DNA of 64,000 nucleotides. Origin: Polaribacter sp. Z022 (GTDB taxonomy: Bacteria; Bacteroidota; Bacteroidia; Flavobacteriales; Flavobacteriaceae). The notes beneath the pieces were generated by a model. That model worked only from the letters and a program-made list of their open reading frames with translations. It ran no database searches and was not told where the DNA came from. The stretch is taken from positions 124,001 to 188,000 of the forward strand of contig NZ_JALCZO010000003.1 in assembly GCF_023555495.1 (NCBI RefSeq), written 5' to 3'. Shown piece after piece: positions 48,323 through 57,740 of the stretch (positions are counted from its first letter, which is position 1; every line of letters starts with the position of its first letter). Made by a program: the position numbers and the translations under genes.

Positions 48323-49360
48323 ATGAAGAAGTACATTTTAATTCTGATAAGTATATTTACCTTATCATTTAATACAAACGCACAAGAAGGGTTTGAAGCA
48401 ATTCTTTTAGCAGATGCATCAGATTCTCAAAAACTTATGGAAGCCTATTTTTCTCCAGGAATGGAAGGCTTTATTAATGCAATGAATAACGGATGGTACC
48501 ATACAGCTAAAGTTCACAAAACTTTTGGATTTGATTTAGCTATTGGTCTAAGTGGAGCAGCAATACCTACTGAAAAGGAATTATTTAATATTTCTGCACT
48601 TGGATTAACTTCTGTAACTTCCTCATCAACCACAGCTTCAACTTTTGCAGGACCAAGTGGAACTACTTCTATGACTGTAAACACTACAATTAACGGAAAT
48701 AATGTATCTGCAAACTTTGATTCACCTGGTGGAATTTTATCTGATTTACCTGCAAAAGCAGTTCCAGCACCTATAGTTCAACTAAGTGTTGGTCTTCCTT
48801 TTAAACTTGAAGGAATGTTAAGATTTGTTCCTGAAACTAATATTGGAGAAGATGATGGGTCTGTAAAAATGTTAGGTGTAGGGCTTAAAAAAGAAATCAC
48901 AAATTGGTTTGGACCTCTAGACAAAACACCTTTGCATATTTCTCTTTTAGCAGCCTATACAACTATGGATGTAAATTATGGAATTGCTGATCAGAGTTCT
49001 GGAGAGATTCAGGTACAAAATGCATTAACTGAATTCAATTTAAAAGCTTATACAGTACAAGCAATTGCTTCTTTAAACTTCCCTATTATTAATATTTACG
49101 GAGGTTTTGGCTACAACAGTGGTAATGCTAGTTATGCTATGTCTGGAACTTTTACTGGTGTATACGACACAGGTTTCCCTGCTCCAAACGACAAAGTAAC
49201 AAAAAACCTAAGCGTTCCATCTAATTTAGATTTTGAGTCTAGTGGTGTTACAACAACATTAGGAGCTAGATTAAGTTTAGGATTCTTTAAAATATTTGGT
49301 AGTTATGCTTTTCAAGAATACAATACTTTTTCTGCAGGAGTTGCTATTAGTATTAGATAA
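48323..49360 (+). CDS. DUF6588 family exported protein
   Basis: The protein has 345 residues with a signal peptide (about 1-20, NTNAQ). The N-terminal EAILLADASDSQKLMEAYFSPG followed by GWYHTAKVHKTFGFDLAIGL is the conserved start of this Bacteroidota family. The rest is a Gly- and Ser-rich barrel-like sequence (SVGLPFKLEGMLRFVPETNI, ITNWFGPLD, GARLSLGFFKIFGSYAFQEY). It probably forms an outer-membrane barrel. Its function is unknown. It is monocistronic and is followed by a terminator. Confidence 0.82.
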   Translation: MKKYILILISIFTLSFNTNAQEGFEAILLADASDSQKLMEAYFSPGMEGFINAMNNGWYHTAKVHKTFGFDLAIGLSGAAIPTEKELFNISALGLTSVTSSSTTASTFAGPSGTTSMTVNTTINGNNVSANFDSPGGILSDLPAKAVPAPIVQLSVGLPFKLEGMLRFVPETNIGEDDGSVKMLGVGLKKEITNWFGPLDKTPLHISLLAAYTTMDVNYGIADQSSGEIQVQNALTEFNLKAYTVQAIASLNFPIINIYGGFGYNSGNASYAMSGTFTGVYDTGFPAPNDKVTKNLSVPSNLDFESSGVTTTLGARLSLGFFKIFGSYAFQEYNTFSAGVAISIR

Positions 49361-49380
49361 TAATAAATAAAAATATAACA

Positions 49381-49411
49381 AAAAAAGACATCTTGTATAG
49401 GTGTCTTTTTT
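49381..49411 (+). terminator. Terminator after DUF6588 gene
   Basis: Stem AAAAAAGACA / TGTCTTTTTT with an 11-nt loop that can extend by two pairs, and a T-run. Confidence 0.8.
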
Positions 49412-49446
49412 TTGTTATACAAAACTAAAACCTTGCTTAATTTTTG

Positions 49447-49454
49447 TACTTTTG
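49447..49454 (+). promoter_or_regulatory. mdh promoter -7 box
   Basis: TACTTTTG, a TAnnTTTG match, 39 bp before the mdh ATG. No consensus-spaced TTG was found. Confidence 0.45.
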
Positions 49455-49493
49455 CAATTATCAATTTGATTATAAAACTTAAAAACAAAAGAT

Positions 49494-50420
49494 ATGAAAG
49501 TTACAGTAGTAGGAGCTGGTGCAGTAGGTGCAAGTTGTGCAGAATACATTGCAATTAAAGACTTTGCTTCAGAAGTTGTTATTTTAGACATTAAAGAAGG
49601 TTTTGCTGAAGGTAAAGCAATGGATTTAATGCAAACTGCTTCTTTAAATGGTTTCGACACAAAAATTACAGGAAGTACAAATGATTATTCTAAAACAGCA
49701 GGTTCTGATGTTTGTGTAATTACTTCTGGTATTCCTCGTAAACCAGGTATGACTCGTGAAGAGCTTATTGGTATTAATGCTGGAATTGTAAAAACTGTTT
49801 CTTCTAGTTTAATTGAACATTCTCCAAATACAATTATTATTGTTGTTTCTAATCCTATGGATACTATGACTTATTTAGTTCATAAAACTACAGGATTACC
49901 TAAAAATAGAATTATTGGAATGGGTGGAGCCTTAGATTCTGCTCGTTTTAAATACAGATTAGCAGAAGCTTTAGGTGCTCCTATTTCTGATGTTGATGGT
50001 ATGGTAATTGGTGGTCACTCTGATAAAGGAATGGTTCCTTTAACAAGATTAGCAACAAGAAATTCTGTTCCTGTTTCTGAATTTATTTCTGAAGAAAGAT
50101 TAGAACAAGTATTACAAGATACTAAAGTTGGTGGAGCAACATTAACTGGTTTATTAGGTACTTCTGCTTGGTATGCTCCTGGAGCTGCTGTTAGTGGTTT
50201 AGTTCAAGCTATTGCTTGTGATCAAAAGAAAATTTATCCTTGTTCTACTTTATTAGAAGGAGAATATGGTTTAAATGATTTATGTATTGGAGTTCCTGTT
50301 GTTTTAGGTAAAAACGGAATTGAAAGCATAGTAGAAATCAACTTAAACGATGCTGAAAAAGCTCATATGCAAGAATCTGCTGCAGGTGTTTCTAAAACTA
50401 ACGGATTGTTAGAATTATAA
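49494..50420 (+). CDS. mdh: Malate dehydrogenase
   Basis: The protein has 308 residues, of the LDH-like type (oxidises malate to oxaloacetate with NAD in the TCA cycle). The NAD fold starts VVGAGAVGASCAEY. Catalytic Arg loops are SGIPRKPGMTRE near 80, the active-site Asp-Arg pair is near 148-152 (LDSARF), and the His motif is GGHSDKGMVPL near 166-178. The C-terminal EKAHMQESAAGVSKTNGL is typical. It ends in a strong bidirectional terminator. Confidence 0.97.
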   Translation: MKVTVVGAGAVGASCAEYIAIKDFASEVVILDIKEGFAEGKAMDLMQTASLNGFDTKITGSTNDYSKTAGSDVCVITSGIPRKPGMTREELIGINAGIVKTVSSSLIEHSPNTIIIVVSNPMDTMTYLVHKTTGLPKNRIIGMGGALDSARFKYRLAEALGAPISDVDGMVIGGHSDKGMVPLTRLATRNSVPVSEFISEERLEQVLQDTKVGGATLTGLLGTSAWYAPGAAVSGLVQAIACDQKKIYPCSTLLEGEYGLNDLCIGVPVVLGKNGIESIVEINLNDAEKAHMQESAAGVSKTNGLLEL

Positions 50421-50445
50421 AAACCTATTTTAGATTTTATAAAAT

Positions 50446-50479
50446 AAAAAAAGTCCAGCTTTAAAGCTGGACTTTTTTT
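50446..50479. terminator. Bidirectional terminator, mdh/SRPBCC
   Basis: Perfect palindrome AAAAAAAGTCCAGCTTT / AAAGCTGGACTTTTTTT between convergent genes. It overlaps the stop of the SRPBCC gene. Confidence 0.88.
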
Positions 50480-50906
50480 ATTGCTCTATATATTTTTTTA
50501 ATCTGCTTGTAAAATAAGTCCACCCTTCAACACAACTCTTTCTAGTAAACTCTGGAATCGAAAATTGTTCAAATTTTTCTATTCCTTCTGCTTTTACTTT
50601 AAAGTTGATAAAATCATTTTCCAATTCTTCTATATAAAAAGTTACATTAAAGGAATCTTTAACATAATCAGGATATGTCCAAGCTACTTTTATGCTTTTA
50701 AAGTTTTCAACTTGTACAACTTCCCAAAGGTGATAAAAAACACGTTCTTCATTTTTAACAACAAACCACGTTTTAAAACCGATTTCTGCATTGAAATTAG
50801 GAATATTATCAAAAAACCAATACCTCATTTCATTGACATTAGTAATTGCGTTCCAAATTCGTTCTTTTGAAGTTTTTATATTTATATCAACAACAATTGG
50901 CTTCAT
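50478..50906 (-). CDS. SRPBCC (AHSA1-like) domain protein
   Basis: The protein has 142 residues. The start VVDINIKTSKERIWNAITN, then RYWFF, and the C-terminal helix GWTYFTSRLKKYI fit the START/AHSA1 hydrophobic-cavity fold. These proteins bind lipophilic ligands or stimulate chaperones; here the role is unknown. It follows fhs by 9 bp and is in the same transcription unit. Confidence 0.8.
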   Translation of the reverse strand: MKPIVVDINIKTSKERIWNAITNVNEMRYWFFDNIPNFNAEIGFKTWFVVKNEERVFYHLWEVVQVENFKSIKVAWTYPDYVKDSFNVTFYIEELENDFINFKVKAEGIEKFEQFSIPEFTRKSCVEGWTYFTSRLKKYIEQ

Positions 50907-50915
50907 ATTTATATT

Positions 50916-52592
50916 TTAAGATAACCCAAAAATAACTCCATCATTATCAATAGTCATATTTTCAGAAGCAGGTACAGCAGGTAACCCTGGCATTCTCATC
51001 ATTTTACCTAAAATAGGAATTACAAATTGTGCACCAGCAGCTATTTCAATTTCCCTAACAGTTACAGTAAAACCTTCTGGTCTTCCTATTAATGATGCAT
51101 TATCAGAAAATGACTTTTGTGTTTTTGCCATACAAATAGCAAAATCATTAAACCCTAGACGATCTATTCTTCTTAAATTTAATTGCGCTTTTTTACTATA
51201 CTCAACATTAGAAGCTCCATAAATTTCTTTGGCTATGATTTCTATTTTATCTTTTATAGGAGAATTCCAATCATATAAGGGTTTATATTGGGTTGCTTTA
51301 TTTTCTACAACATCTACTACTGCTTCAGCCAACGCTTTTGTTCCTTCACCTCCTTTTGCCCAACCTTCAGATAACACTGCCTTAACACCTAAAGTTGCAC
51401 ATTTTTTAATTACAAACTCTACCTCTTCTTTAGAGTCTGAAGTAAATGAATTTACAGACACAACAGGCTCAATATTAAATTTTCTAATATTTTCTATATG
51501 TTTTTCTAAATTTTTAAAACCAATAGAAACTCTTTCTAAATTTGGTCTGTTATAATCTTCTTTTGCAGCACCTCCATGATGACGTAAAGCTCTAATTGTA
51601 GCAACCAACACAACACATTTAGGATTTAGTTTTGCAAATGAAGATTTAATATTTAAAAATTTTTCAGCACCTAAATCTGCCCCAAAACCAGCTTCTGTAA
51701 CTACATAATTAGATAAAGACAAACCCATTTTAGTAGCTATAATTGTATTGGTTCCTTGTGCAATATTTGCAAACGGACCTCCATGAATAATTGCTGGATT
51801 TTCTTCTAAAGTTTGTACTAAATTTGGTTTAATAGCATCTTTTAATAAAATTGCCATCGCATTTTCTGCCTTTAAATCTCTAGCAAATATTGGTTTTTTA
51901 TCAAAAGTAAAACCAATAAAAATATTTCCTAATCTTTCTTTTAAATTTTCTAAGTTAGAAGCCATACAAAGAATTGCCATTACCTCAGATGCTGGAGTTA
52001 TATTAAATCCATCTTGTCTTGGAATACCATTTGCAGTACCTCCTAAACCAATAGTAATATCTCTTAAAGCTCGATCATTCATATCAATAACACGTTTCCA
52101 AAGAATGGTTCTTGGGTCAAGATTTAAGTTATTTGTTTTGCTTTGTATATTGTTATCAATTAAAGCAGACAATAAATTATTAGCTTTCTCAACAGCGTTA
52201 AAATCTCCAGTAAAATGTAAGTTAATATCTTCCATAGGAACTACTTGAGAATAACCTCCACCAGCTGCTCCACCTTTAATTCCAAACACAGGCCCTAAAG
52301 AAGGTTCTCTTAAAACAACTGTAGCTTGTTTCCCAATTTTATTTAACCCTTCAGTTAAACCTATAGAAACTGTAGTTTTTCCTTCTCCTGCAGGTGTTGG
52401 AGTTAAAGCTGTTACTAAGACCAAATTGTTAGCTGCAATTTTTTTATCATCGATTAAAGTTAAAGGAAGTTTAGCTTTGTATTTTCCATACATTTCTAAA
52501 CTATCTTCATCAACTTCTAATTTTTTAGCAATATTTTTAATATGATTCAGTTTTTTTGCCTGAGCAATTTCTATATCTGTTAAATGTGTCAT
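50916..52592 (-). CDS. fhs: Formate--tetrahydrofolate ligase
   Basis: The protein has 558 residues, standard length. It makes 10-formyl-tetrahydrofolate from formate, THF and ATP, feeding purine and one-carbon metabolism. ATP-binding TPTPAGEGKTTVSIGL is near 67-82, KGGAAGGGYSQV is near 109, GGTANGIPRQDGF is near 185, and the conserved LPAVPASENMTID is near 537. It is the first gene of the unit with the SRPBCC protein. Confidence 0.97.
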   Translation of the reverse strand: MTHLTDIEIAQAKKLNHIKNIAKKLEVDEDSLEMYGKYKAKLPLTLIDDKKIAANNLVLVTALTPTPAGEGKTTVSIGLTEGLNKIGKQATVVLREPSLGPVFGIKGGAAGGGYSQVVPMEDINLHFTGDFNAVEKANNLLSALIDNNIQSKTNNLNLDPRTILWKRVIDMNDRALRDITIGLGGTANGIPRQDGFNITPASEVMAILCMASNLENLKERLGNIFIGFTFDKKPIFARDLKAENAMAILLKDAIKPNLVQTLEENPAIIHGGPFANIAQGTNTIIATKMGLSLSNYVVTEAGFGADLGAEKFLNIKSSFAKLNPKCVVLVATIRALRHHGGAAKEDYNRPNLERVSIGFKNLEKHIENIRKFNIEPVVSVNSFTSDSKEEVEFVIKKCATLGVKAVLSEGWAKGGEGTKALAEAVVDVVENKATQYKPLYDWNSPIKDKIEIIAKEIYGASNVEYSKKAQLNLRRIDRLGFNDFAICMAKTQKSFSDNASLIGRPEGFTVTVREIEIAAGAQFVIPILGKMMRMPGLPAVPASENMTIDNDGVIFGLS

Positions 52593-52740
52593 ATTTGAAA
52601 TTAAGTATTATTATTTACGAATTTAATCAAATAAATATAATCATTTTTAATACTTCACAAAAACACCTCATAAAAACATAAAAAAATTACACATAACACA
52701 ATTAAATAATCTTACATTTTGATAAAAATAGATGACAATT

Positions 52741-52774
52741 TTGAGACGTAAAAAGCAATCTTTTTATATATTTG
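52741..52774 (+). promoter_or_regulatory. Promoter of the unknown exported gene (near-leaderless)
   Basis: TTG at 52741-52743, then 23 nt, then TATATTTG (52767-52774). The ATG at 52779 starts only 5 nt after the box, so the message is predicted to lack a leader. Confidence 0.5.
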
Positions 52775-52778
52775 GCAA

Positions 52779-53381
52779 ATGAGAGCAAAATGGTACTTTG
52801 GTACTTTATTCTTACTATTTATTTCTTTTGGAGCATTTCAAGAGCAGGTTTCTATACCTAATCAAGAAATTGTTTTAGAGTTTGTTGATTCTAAAATTGA
52901 CAAAAAAAATATTGCAGAAGCAATAACAGAAGTTAAAGAAAAGCTTCAAAAAGTTGGTATTGTAAATATCAATATCAAAAAAAATCAAAATGGTACTTTA
53001 AAGATTTCTTATTTCAGCAATATCGATATTGATAATGTTAAAAAAGAACTTGCTAAAGAAAGTAAATTACTCATAAATAAGAGCTCAAAAAATAAAGAAG
53101 AAAATAATAACCCTTATAGTTATAATTTAGATATCTATGAGCTAACTAATGAAAGTGACATTTCTAATTCTGATTTTAAATTTGTTTTTGAATTTAAATC
53201 AAGTTCAGATAGATTTACCACATACAACCATTATGCTTTCTTTAAAAAAGTAACTCAACGCAAAGCTGATAAACTTTTTACAAACACTTTTAAAGCATCT
53301 CAAAACAATCCTTTTACAAAGGATAGATCTACATGTAAAGAACCAGAAGTTAGAGCAGGTCCTTTTAACTTTGTTAGTTAA
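52779..53381 (+). CDS. Unknown exported protein, SecD-P1-like fold suspected
   Basis: The protein has 200 residues with a signal peptide or N-terminal anchor (MRAKWYFGTLFLLFISFGAF). The next about 80 residues (VLEFVDSKIDKKNIAEAITE, KLQKVGIVNINIKKNQNGTL, ISYFSNIDIDNVKKELA) resemble a ferredoxin-like P1 module: a helix ending KxGV, a strand, a Gly turn and a strand. The SecD part of the neighbouring SecDF shows a similar order (SRIDKFGVASPKIQRIGNSG). The C-terminal half is basic and low in hydrophobicity. I recognise no named family. Confidence 0.55.
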   Translation: MRAKWYFGTLFLLFISFGAFQEQVSIPNQEIVLEFVDSKIDKKNIAEAITEVKEKLQKVGIVNINIKKNQNGTLKISYFSNIDIDNVKKELAKESKLLINKSSKNKEENNNPYSYNLDIYELTNESDISNSDFKFVFEFKSSSDRFTTYNHYAFFKKVTQRKADKLFTNTFKASQNNPFTKDRSTCKEPEVRAGPFNFVS

Positions 53382-53466
53382 AAAGTGTAATCTTTTACGT
53401 TTTTTAAATCCCTTTAAAATAATGAGTTTCAAACTCATAATAACAACAAACAATCAATAAAAATTA

Positions 53467-53497
53467 TTGTCAGGTTTTGCGAGAAACTATATATTTG
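53467..53497 (+). promoter_or_regulatory. secDF promoter
   Basis: TTG (53467-53469), 20 nt, TATATTTG (53490-53497). Matches consensus spacing and sequence. It is 39 bp before the ATG. Confidence 0.7.
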
Positions 53498-53535
53498 CTC
53501 GTTTTAAAAAATTTGACCCATAAATAAATTATAAA

Positions 53536-56514
53536 ATGCAAAACAAAGGACTTATAAAATTATTTGCAATCCTTTTTGGATTGGTAAGTTTATACCAATT
53601 ATCATTTACATTTTTTGTAAATAATGTAGAAGACAAAGCTGTAAAATATGCTGAATCTAAAGGTGCTGATAAAGATGCTAGACAAAAAGTAACTTTAGAA
53701 AGAAAATACTTAGACAGTGTAGCTAACAAAGATGTTATAGATTTAGGAATAGCTTCTTACACTTATGATGATGTTAAATCTAAAGAAATGAATTTAGGTT
53801 TAGATTTAAAAGGTGGTATTAATGCTATTTTACAAGTTTCTGTAAAAGAGGTATTAAAAAGTTTATCTAACGACTCTAAAAATGAAGCTTTTAACAACGC
53901 TTTAAACGCTGCAGACATTAAGCAAAGAAACAGTAATGAAAATTACTTAGACTTATTCTTTGAAGAATTTGAAAATATTGCTGGAGACACAAAATTAAGT
54001 GCTCCATCTATTTTTGGAACGAAAGCTTTAAGCGAAAAAATTTCTTTTAATGAAGCAAATGAAACTGTTAAAGAAACTTTACAAGAAGAAATTAACAGTT
54101 CTATTATAACTACTTTAGAGGTTTTAAGAAGTAGAATTGATAAGTTTGGTGTTGCTTCTCCAAAAATTCAAAGAATTGGAAACTCTGGTAGAATTCAAAT
54201 TGAATTACCAGGAGCAAAAGATATAGATCGTGTATCTAAGTTAATTACTAGTAAAGCAGAATTACAATTCTGGGAAGTTTATACAAATGCAGAAGTTCAA
54301 AACTTCTTTTTCTCTGCAAACACAAAAATTGCAGAATTATTAAAAGACACTTCAGTAATTGAAAAAGCTGTAGATTCTACTAAAAAAGATGATATTGATG
54401 ATTTATTAGGAGAAACTAAAGATTCTACTAACGTAAATCAAAAAAACCTTTTCACATACTTTTACCCAAATGTAGCTCAGTCTCAACAACAAATGAGTTC
54501 TTTAGTTGGGCAAGCTAAAGTTTTAGATACTGCTACTGTTAATAGTTTATTAAATAGAAAAGAAGTTAGAGCTTTATTACCTACTAATTTAAAATATGTA
54601 AAATTCTTATGGGATTATAAATCTAATAAATCTTCAGATGGAACTACAGAATTAATTGGATTATATGCAATTAAAGGAAACAGAAAAGGGAAAGCAAATA
54701 TTGAAGGTGATGTAATTTTAGATGCTGCCCAAGTTTTTGACCAATTAAACAAACCAGAAGTTAGCATGACTATGAATAGTTCTGGAACTAAACAATGGGC
54801 AAAAATGACTACCGAAAATCAAGGTAAATTTGTTGCTGTAGTTTTAGACAACTATGTATATACTGCTCCTTCAGTTAATTTACCTATTACAGGTGGTAGA
54901 ACATCTATTTCTGGTGGAAGCATGACAATTGCAGAAGCAGAAGATATTGCAACTGTTTTAAAAGCAGGTAAATTACCAGCTGCTGCAAGAATGATTCAAG
55001 CACAAGTTGTTGGACCTTCTTTAGGTAAAGAAGCTATTAATGCAAGTTTCTTATCATTTGGTTTAGCAATTGTTTTAGTTTTACTTTGGATGATTTTATA
55101 TTATGGTAAAGCAGGTATTTATGCTGATATTGCTTTAGTTGTAAACATTTTATTCATCTTTGGTATTCTAGCTTCATTTGGAGCTGTGTTAACATTACCT
55201 GGTATTGCTGGTATTATCTTAACAATTGGTATGTCTGTAGATGCCAACGTAATTATCTTCGAAAGAATTAAAGAAGGTTTATTTAAAAAGAAAGGTTTAA
55301 AACAATCTGTAGAAGAAGGATTCTCTGTAAAAGGAGCATTATCTGCTATTATTGATGCTAATATTACTACATTATTAACTGGTATTATTTTATATGTTTT
55401 TGGTACAGGACCAATTAAAGGTTTTGCTTTAACATTAATGATTGGTATTGCTACTTCTTTATTTACTGCAGTATTTATTACTCGTTTATTAATTGACAGA
55501 TCTGTAAATAAAGGAAACAACTTAACATTTAACACATCTATATCTAAAGGATGGTTCCAAAACATAAATGTAGAGTTCTTAAAGAAACGTAAAATTGCTT
55601 ATGTAATTTCTGGAGCTATCATTATTGCTGGTATTGTTTCTATTTTCTCTATTGGATTAAAACAAGGTGTAGATTTTAAAGGAGGACGTTCTTATGTTGT
55701 TCGTTTTGAACAAGACATGAATGCTACAGAAGTTGCTAATACTTTAAAAGATGCTTTTGGTACAGCTCCAGAGGTAAAAACTTATGGTACTGCTAATCAA
55801 TTAAAAATAACTACAGTTTATAAAATTGATGAAGAAGGTCAAGAAGTAGATGAAGAAGTACAAAATGCTTTATACAAAGGATTAAAATCTTATTTAGGAG
55901 ATACTACTTACGAAAACTTTAAACCAGGTTTCGAAAAACAAGGAGCAGGTGTTATGAGTTCTATTAAAGTAGAACCTACAATTGCAGATGATATTAAAAC
56001 ATCAGCTTTATATGCAGTATTTGGGTCTTTATTAGTAGTTTTCTTATACATTTTATTACGTTTTAGAAAGGTATCTTTCTCTATTGGAGCTGTAATTGCA
56101 GTATTCCATGATGTTTTAATTGTATTAGGAGTATTCTCTATTACATATAAATTTATGCCTTTTGATATGGAAATTGGACAATCATTTATTGCAGCAATTC
56201 TAACAGTAGTTGGTTACTCTCTGAATGATACTGTGGTAATTTTTGATAGAATTAGAGAATTTGCAGGAATCCACTCTAACTGGAAATACAGTGAAGTAGT
56301 AGATAAAGCATTAAGCTCTACATTAGGAAGAACAATTAATACATCATTAACAACATTATTAGTAATGTTAGCAATCTTCTTATTTGGAGGAGACTCTATT
56401 AAAGGGTTTATGTTTGCTTTAATAATTGGTGTAGCAGTAGGTACTTATTCTTCATTATTTGTGGCAACACCTATAATGTTTGATACTTCAAAAAAAGAAG
56501 AAAAAAATAATTAA
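53536..56514 (+). CDS. secDF: Fused protein translocase SecDF
   Basis: The protein has 992 residues. SecD half (about 1-650) has one N-terminal TM, the periplasmic P1 domain (VLRSRIDKFGVASPKIQRIG near 196), an LDLKGGINAILQV motif near 92, and five TM helices from about 500 (ASFLSFGLAIVLVLLWMILY). SecF half (about 670-992) begins KRKIAYVISGAIIIAGIVSI with the conserved GVDFKGGRSYVV near 712 and ends in TM helices. SecDF uses the proton gradient to assist SecYEG export. Fusion of secD and secF is common in Bacteroidota. Confidence 0.97.
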   Translation: MQNKGLIKLFAILFGLVSLYQLSFTFFVNNVEDKAVKYAESKGADKDARQKVTLERKYLDSVANKDVIDLGIASYTYDDVKSKEMNLGLDLKGGINAILQVSVKEVLKSLSNDSKNEAFNNALNAADIKQRNSNENYLDLFFEEFENIAGDTKLSAPSIFGTKALSEKISFNEANETVKETLQEEINSSIITTLEVLRSRIDKFGVASPKIQRIGNSGRIQIELPGAKDIDRVSKLITSKAELQFWEVYTNAEVQNFFFSANTKIAELLKDTSVIEKAVDSTKKDDIDDLLGETKDSTNVNQKNLFTYFYPNVAQSQQQMSSLVGQAKVLDTATVNSLLNRKEVRALLPTNLKYVKFLWDYKSNKSSDGTTELIGLYAIKGNRKGKANIEGDVILDAAQVFDQLNKPEVSMTMNSSGTKQWAKMTTENQGKFVAVVLDNYVYTAPSVNLPITGGRTSISGGSMTIAEAEDIATVLKAGKLPAAARMIQAQVVGPSLGKEAINASFLSFGLAIVLVLLWMILYYGKAGIYADIALVVNILFIFGILASFGAVLTLPGIAGIILTIGMSVDANVIIFERIKEGLFKKKGLKQSVEEGFSVKGALSAIIDANITTLLTGIILYVFGTGPIKGFALTLMIGIATSLFTAVFITRLLIDRSVNKGNNLTFNTSISKGWFQNINVEFLKKRKIAYVISGAIIIAGIVSIFSIGLKQGVDFKGGRSYVVRFEQDMNATEVANTLKDAFGTAPEVKTYGTANQLKITTVYKIDEEGQEVDEEVQNALYKGLKSYLGDTTYENFKPGFEKQGAGVMSSIKVEPTIADDIKTSALYAVFGSLLVVFLYILLRFRKVSFSIGAVIAVFHDVLIVLGVFSITYKFMPFDMEIGQSFIAAILTVVGYSLNDTVVIFDRIREFAGIHSNWKYSEVVDKALSSTLGRTINTSLTTLLVMLAIFLFGGDSIKGFMFALIIGVAVGTYSSLFVATPIMFDTSKKEEKNN

Positions 56515-56533
56515 TTTTATTTTAAAATAATTT

Positions 56534-56577
56534 AAAACCGTTTTTAAACTGACAATCAGAATTTAAAAACGGTTTTT
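56534..56577 (+). terminator. secDF terminator
   Basis: A 15-bp stem, AAAACCGTTTTTAAA / TTTAAAAACGGTTTT, with a 13-nt loop and T-run. Confidence 0.85.
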
Positions 56578-56595
56578 TCATTAAACATATACTAT

Positions 56596-56603
56596 TATAT
56601 TTG
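56596..56603 (+). promoter_or_regulatory. hpt-adk promoter -7 box
   Basis: TATATTTG, 7 nt before the ATG at 56611, implying a near-leaderless mRNA. No convincing -33 TTG. Confidence 0.45.
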
Positions 56604-56610
56604 CATTCTC

Positions 56611-57729
56611 ATGAGCATAATTAAACTTCAAGATTTATACTTTAAACCTTATATAGATGAGGTAGAAATTGCTAAAGTTGTAAAACATTTAGCAGCACAA
56701 GTACAAGCAGATTTACCAAAAGATGAAGTTCCTATTTTTGTAGGTATTTTAAATGGATGTTTCTTGTTTGCTGCCGATTTTATTAGAGAATTTAATAATG
56801 ACTGTGAAGTTTCTTTTGTAAAATTAGCTTCATATAGTGGTACAACTTCTACCGAAAATGTAAAACAATTAGTAGGTATTAATGAAGATTTAACAGGAAG
56901 AACTGTTATTATTTTAGAAGATATTATAGATACTGGAAACACACTTCAAGAAATTTATAATATCTTTAAAGACAAAAACTTAAAACAACTAAAAGTTGCG
57001 ACGTTATTTTTTAAACCAGATGTATTTAAAAAAGAACTTCCAATAGATTATATCGGAAAAAGTATTGAAGATAAATTTATTGTTGGTTACGGATTAGATT
57101 ATAATGGTATTGGAAGAAATTACCCAGCAATATATCAACTATCAACAAAACCTAAAATGAAAAACATCGTATTATTTGGCCCTCCAGGAGCAGGAAAAGG
57201 AACACAAGCAGAATTCTTAAAAGACATGTACAACCTTGTACATATTTCTACAGGAGATGTATTCCGATTTAACATTAAAAACCAAACAGAACTAGGTTTG
57301 TTAGCTAAAAAATATATGGATGAAGGAGATTTAGTTCCTGATGAAGTAACTATTAACATGCTAAAAGCAGAAGTAAACAAAAATGCAGATGCAAAAGGTT
57401 TTATTTTTGATGGTTTTCCAAGAACAGAATCTCAAGCTAAAGCTTTAGACGCTTTTTTAGCAGAAAAAGGTGAACAAATAAACGGTATGGTTGCTCTTGA
57501 AGTACCAGAAGATGTTTTAGTAACTCGTTTGTTAGAAAGAGGTAAAACAAGTGGAAGAACAGATGATACTGATGAAGGAAAAATCAGAAATCGTTTTAAC
57601 GAATACAATACTAAAACTGCCATCCTAAAAGACTTTTTTGATGCGCAAAATAAATATTATGGAATTAATGGTGTAGGTTCTATAGAAGACATTACACAAC
57701 GTATTTCTAAAGTATTTGATACACTTTAA
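56611..57729 (+). CDS. hpt-adk: Fused hypoxanthine phosphoribosyltransferase-adenylate kinase
   Basis: The protein has 372 residues in one frame with no stop between domains. The N-terminal half (1-about 180) is HPRT: FVGILNGCFLFAADF near 41, the PRPP loop VIILEDIIDTGNTL near 97-110, and GYGLDYNG near 156. From about 182 (MKNIVLFGPPGAGKGTQAEF) it is Adk: P-loop, FDGFPRT near 275 and RGKTSGRTDDTDE with a short-LID loop near 315-327. HPRT salvages hypoxanthine/guanine to IMP/GMP, and Adk interconverts AMP, ADP and ATP. In most flavobacteria these are two adjacent genes, so this looks like a read-through fusion. Confidence 0.9.
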   Translation: MSIIKLQDLYFKPYIDEVEIAKVVKHLAAQVQADLPKDEVPIFVGILNGCFLFAADFIREFNNDCEVSFVKLASYSGTTSTENVKQLVGINEDLTGRTVIILEDIIDTGNTLQEIYNIFKDKNLKQLKVATLFFKPDVFKKELPIDYIGKSIEDKFIVGYGLDYNGIGRNYPAIYQLSTKPKMKNIVLFGPPGAGKGTQAEFLKDMYNLVHISTGDVFRFNIKNQTELGLLAKKYMDEGDLVPDEVTINMLKAEVNKNADAKGFIFDGFPRTESQAKALDAFLAEKGEQINGMVALEVPEDVLVTRLLERGKTSGRTDDTDEGKIRNRFNEYNTKTAILKDFFDAQNKYYGINGVGSIEDITQRISKVFDTL

Positions 57730-57740
57730 AAATGTGTAAC

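Noticed and set aside
53423..53439. ATGAGTTT/AAACTCAT inverted repeat upstream of secDF as a terminator
   Set aside because: No T-run follows on either strand and the stem is only 8 bp.
55119..55565. 148-codon frame antisense to secDF
   Set aside because: It lies wholly inside secDF, has no recognisable motifs and mirrors codon bias of the sense gene.
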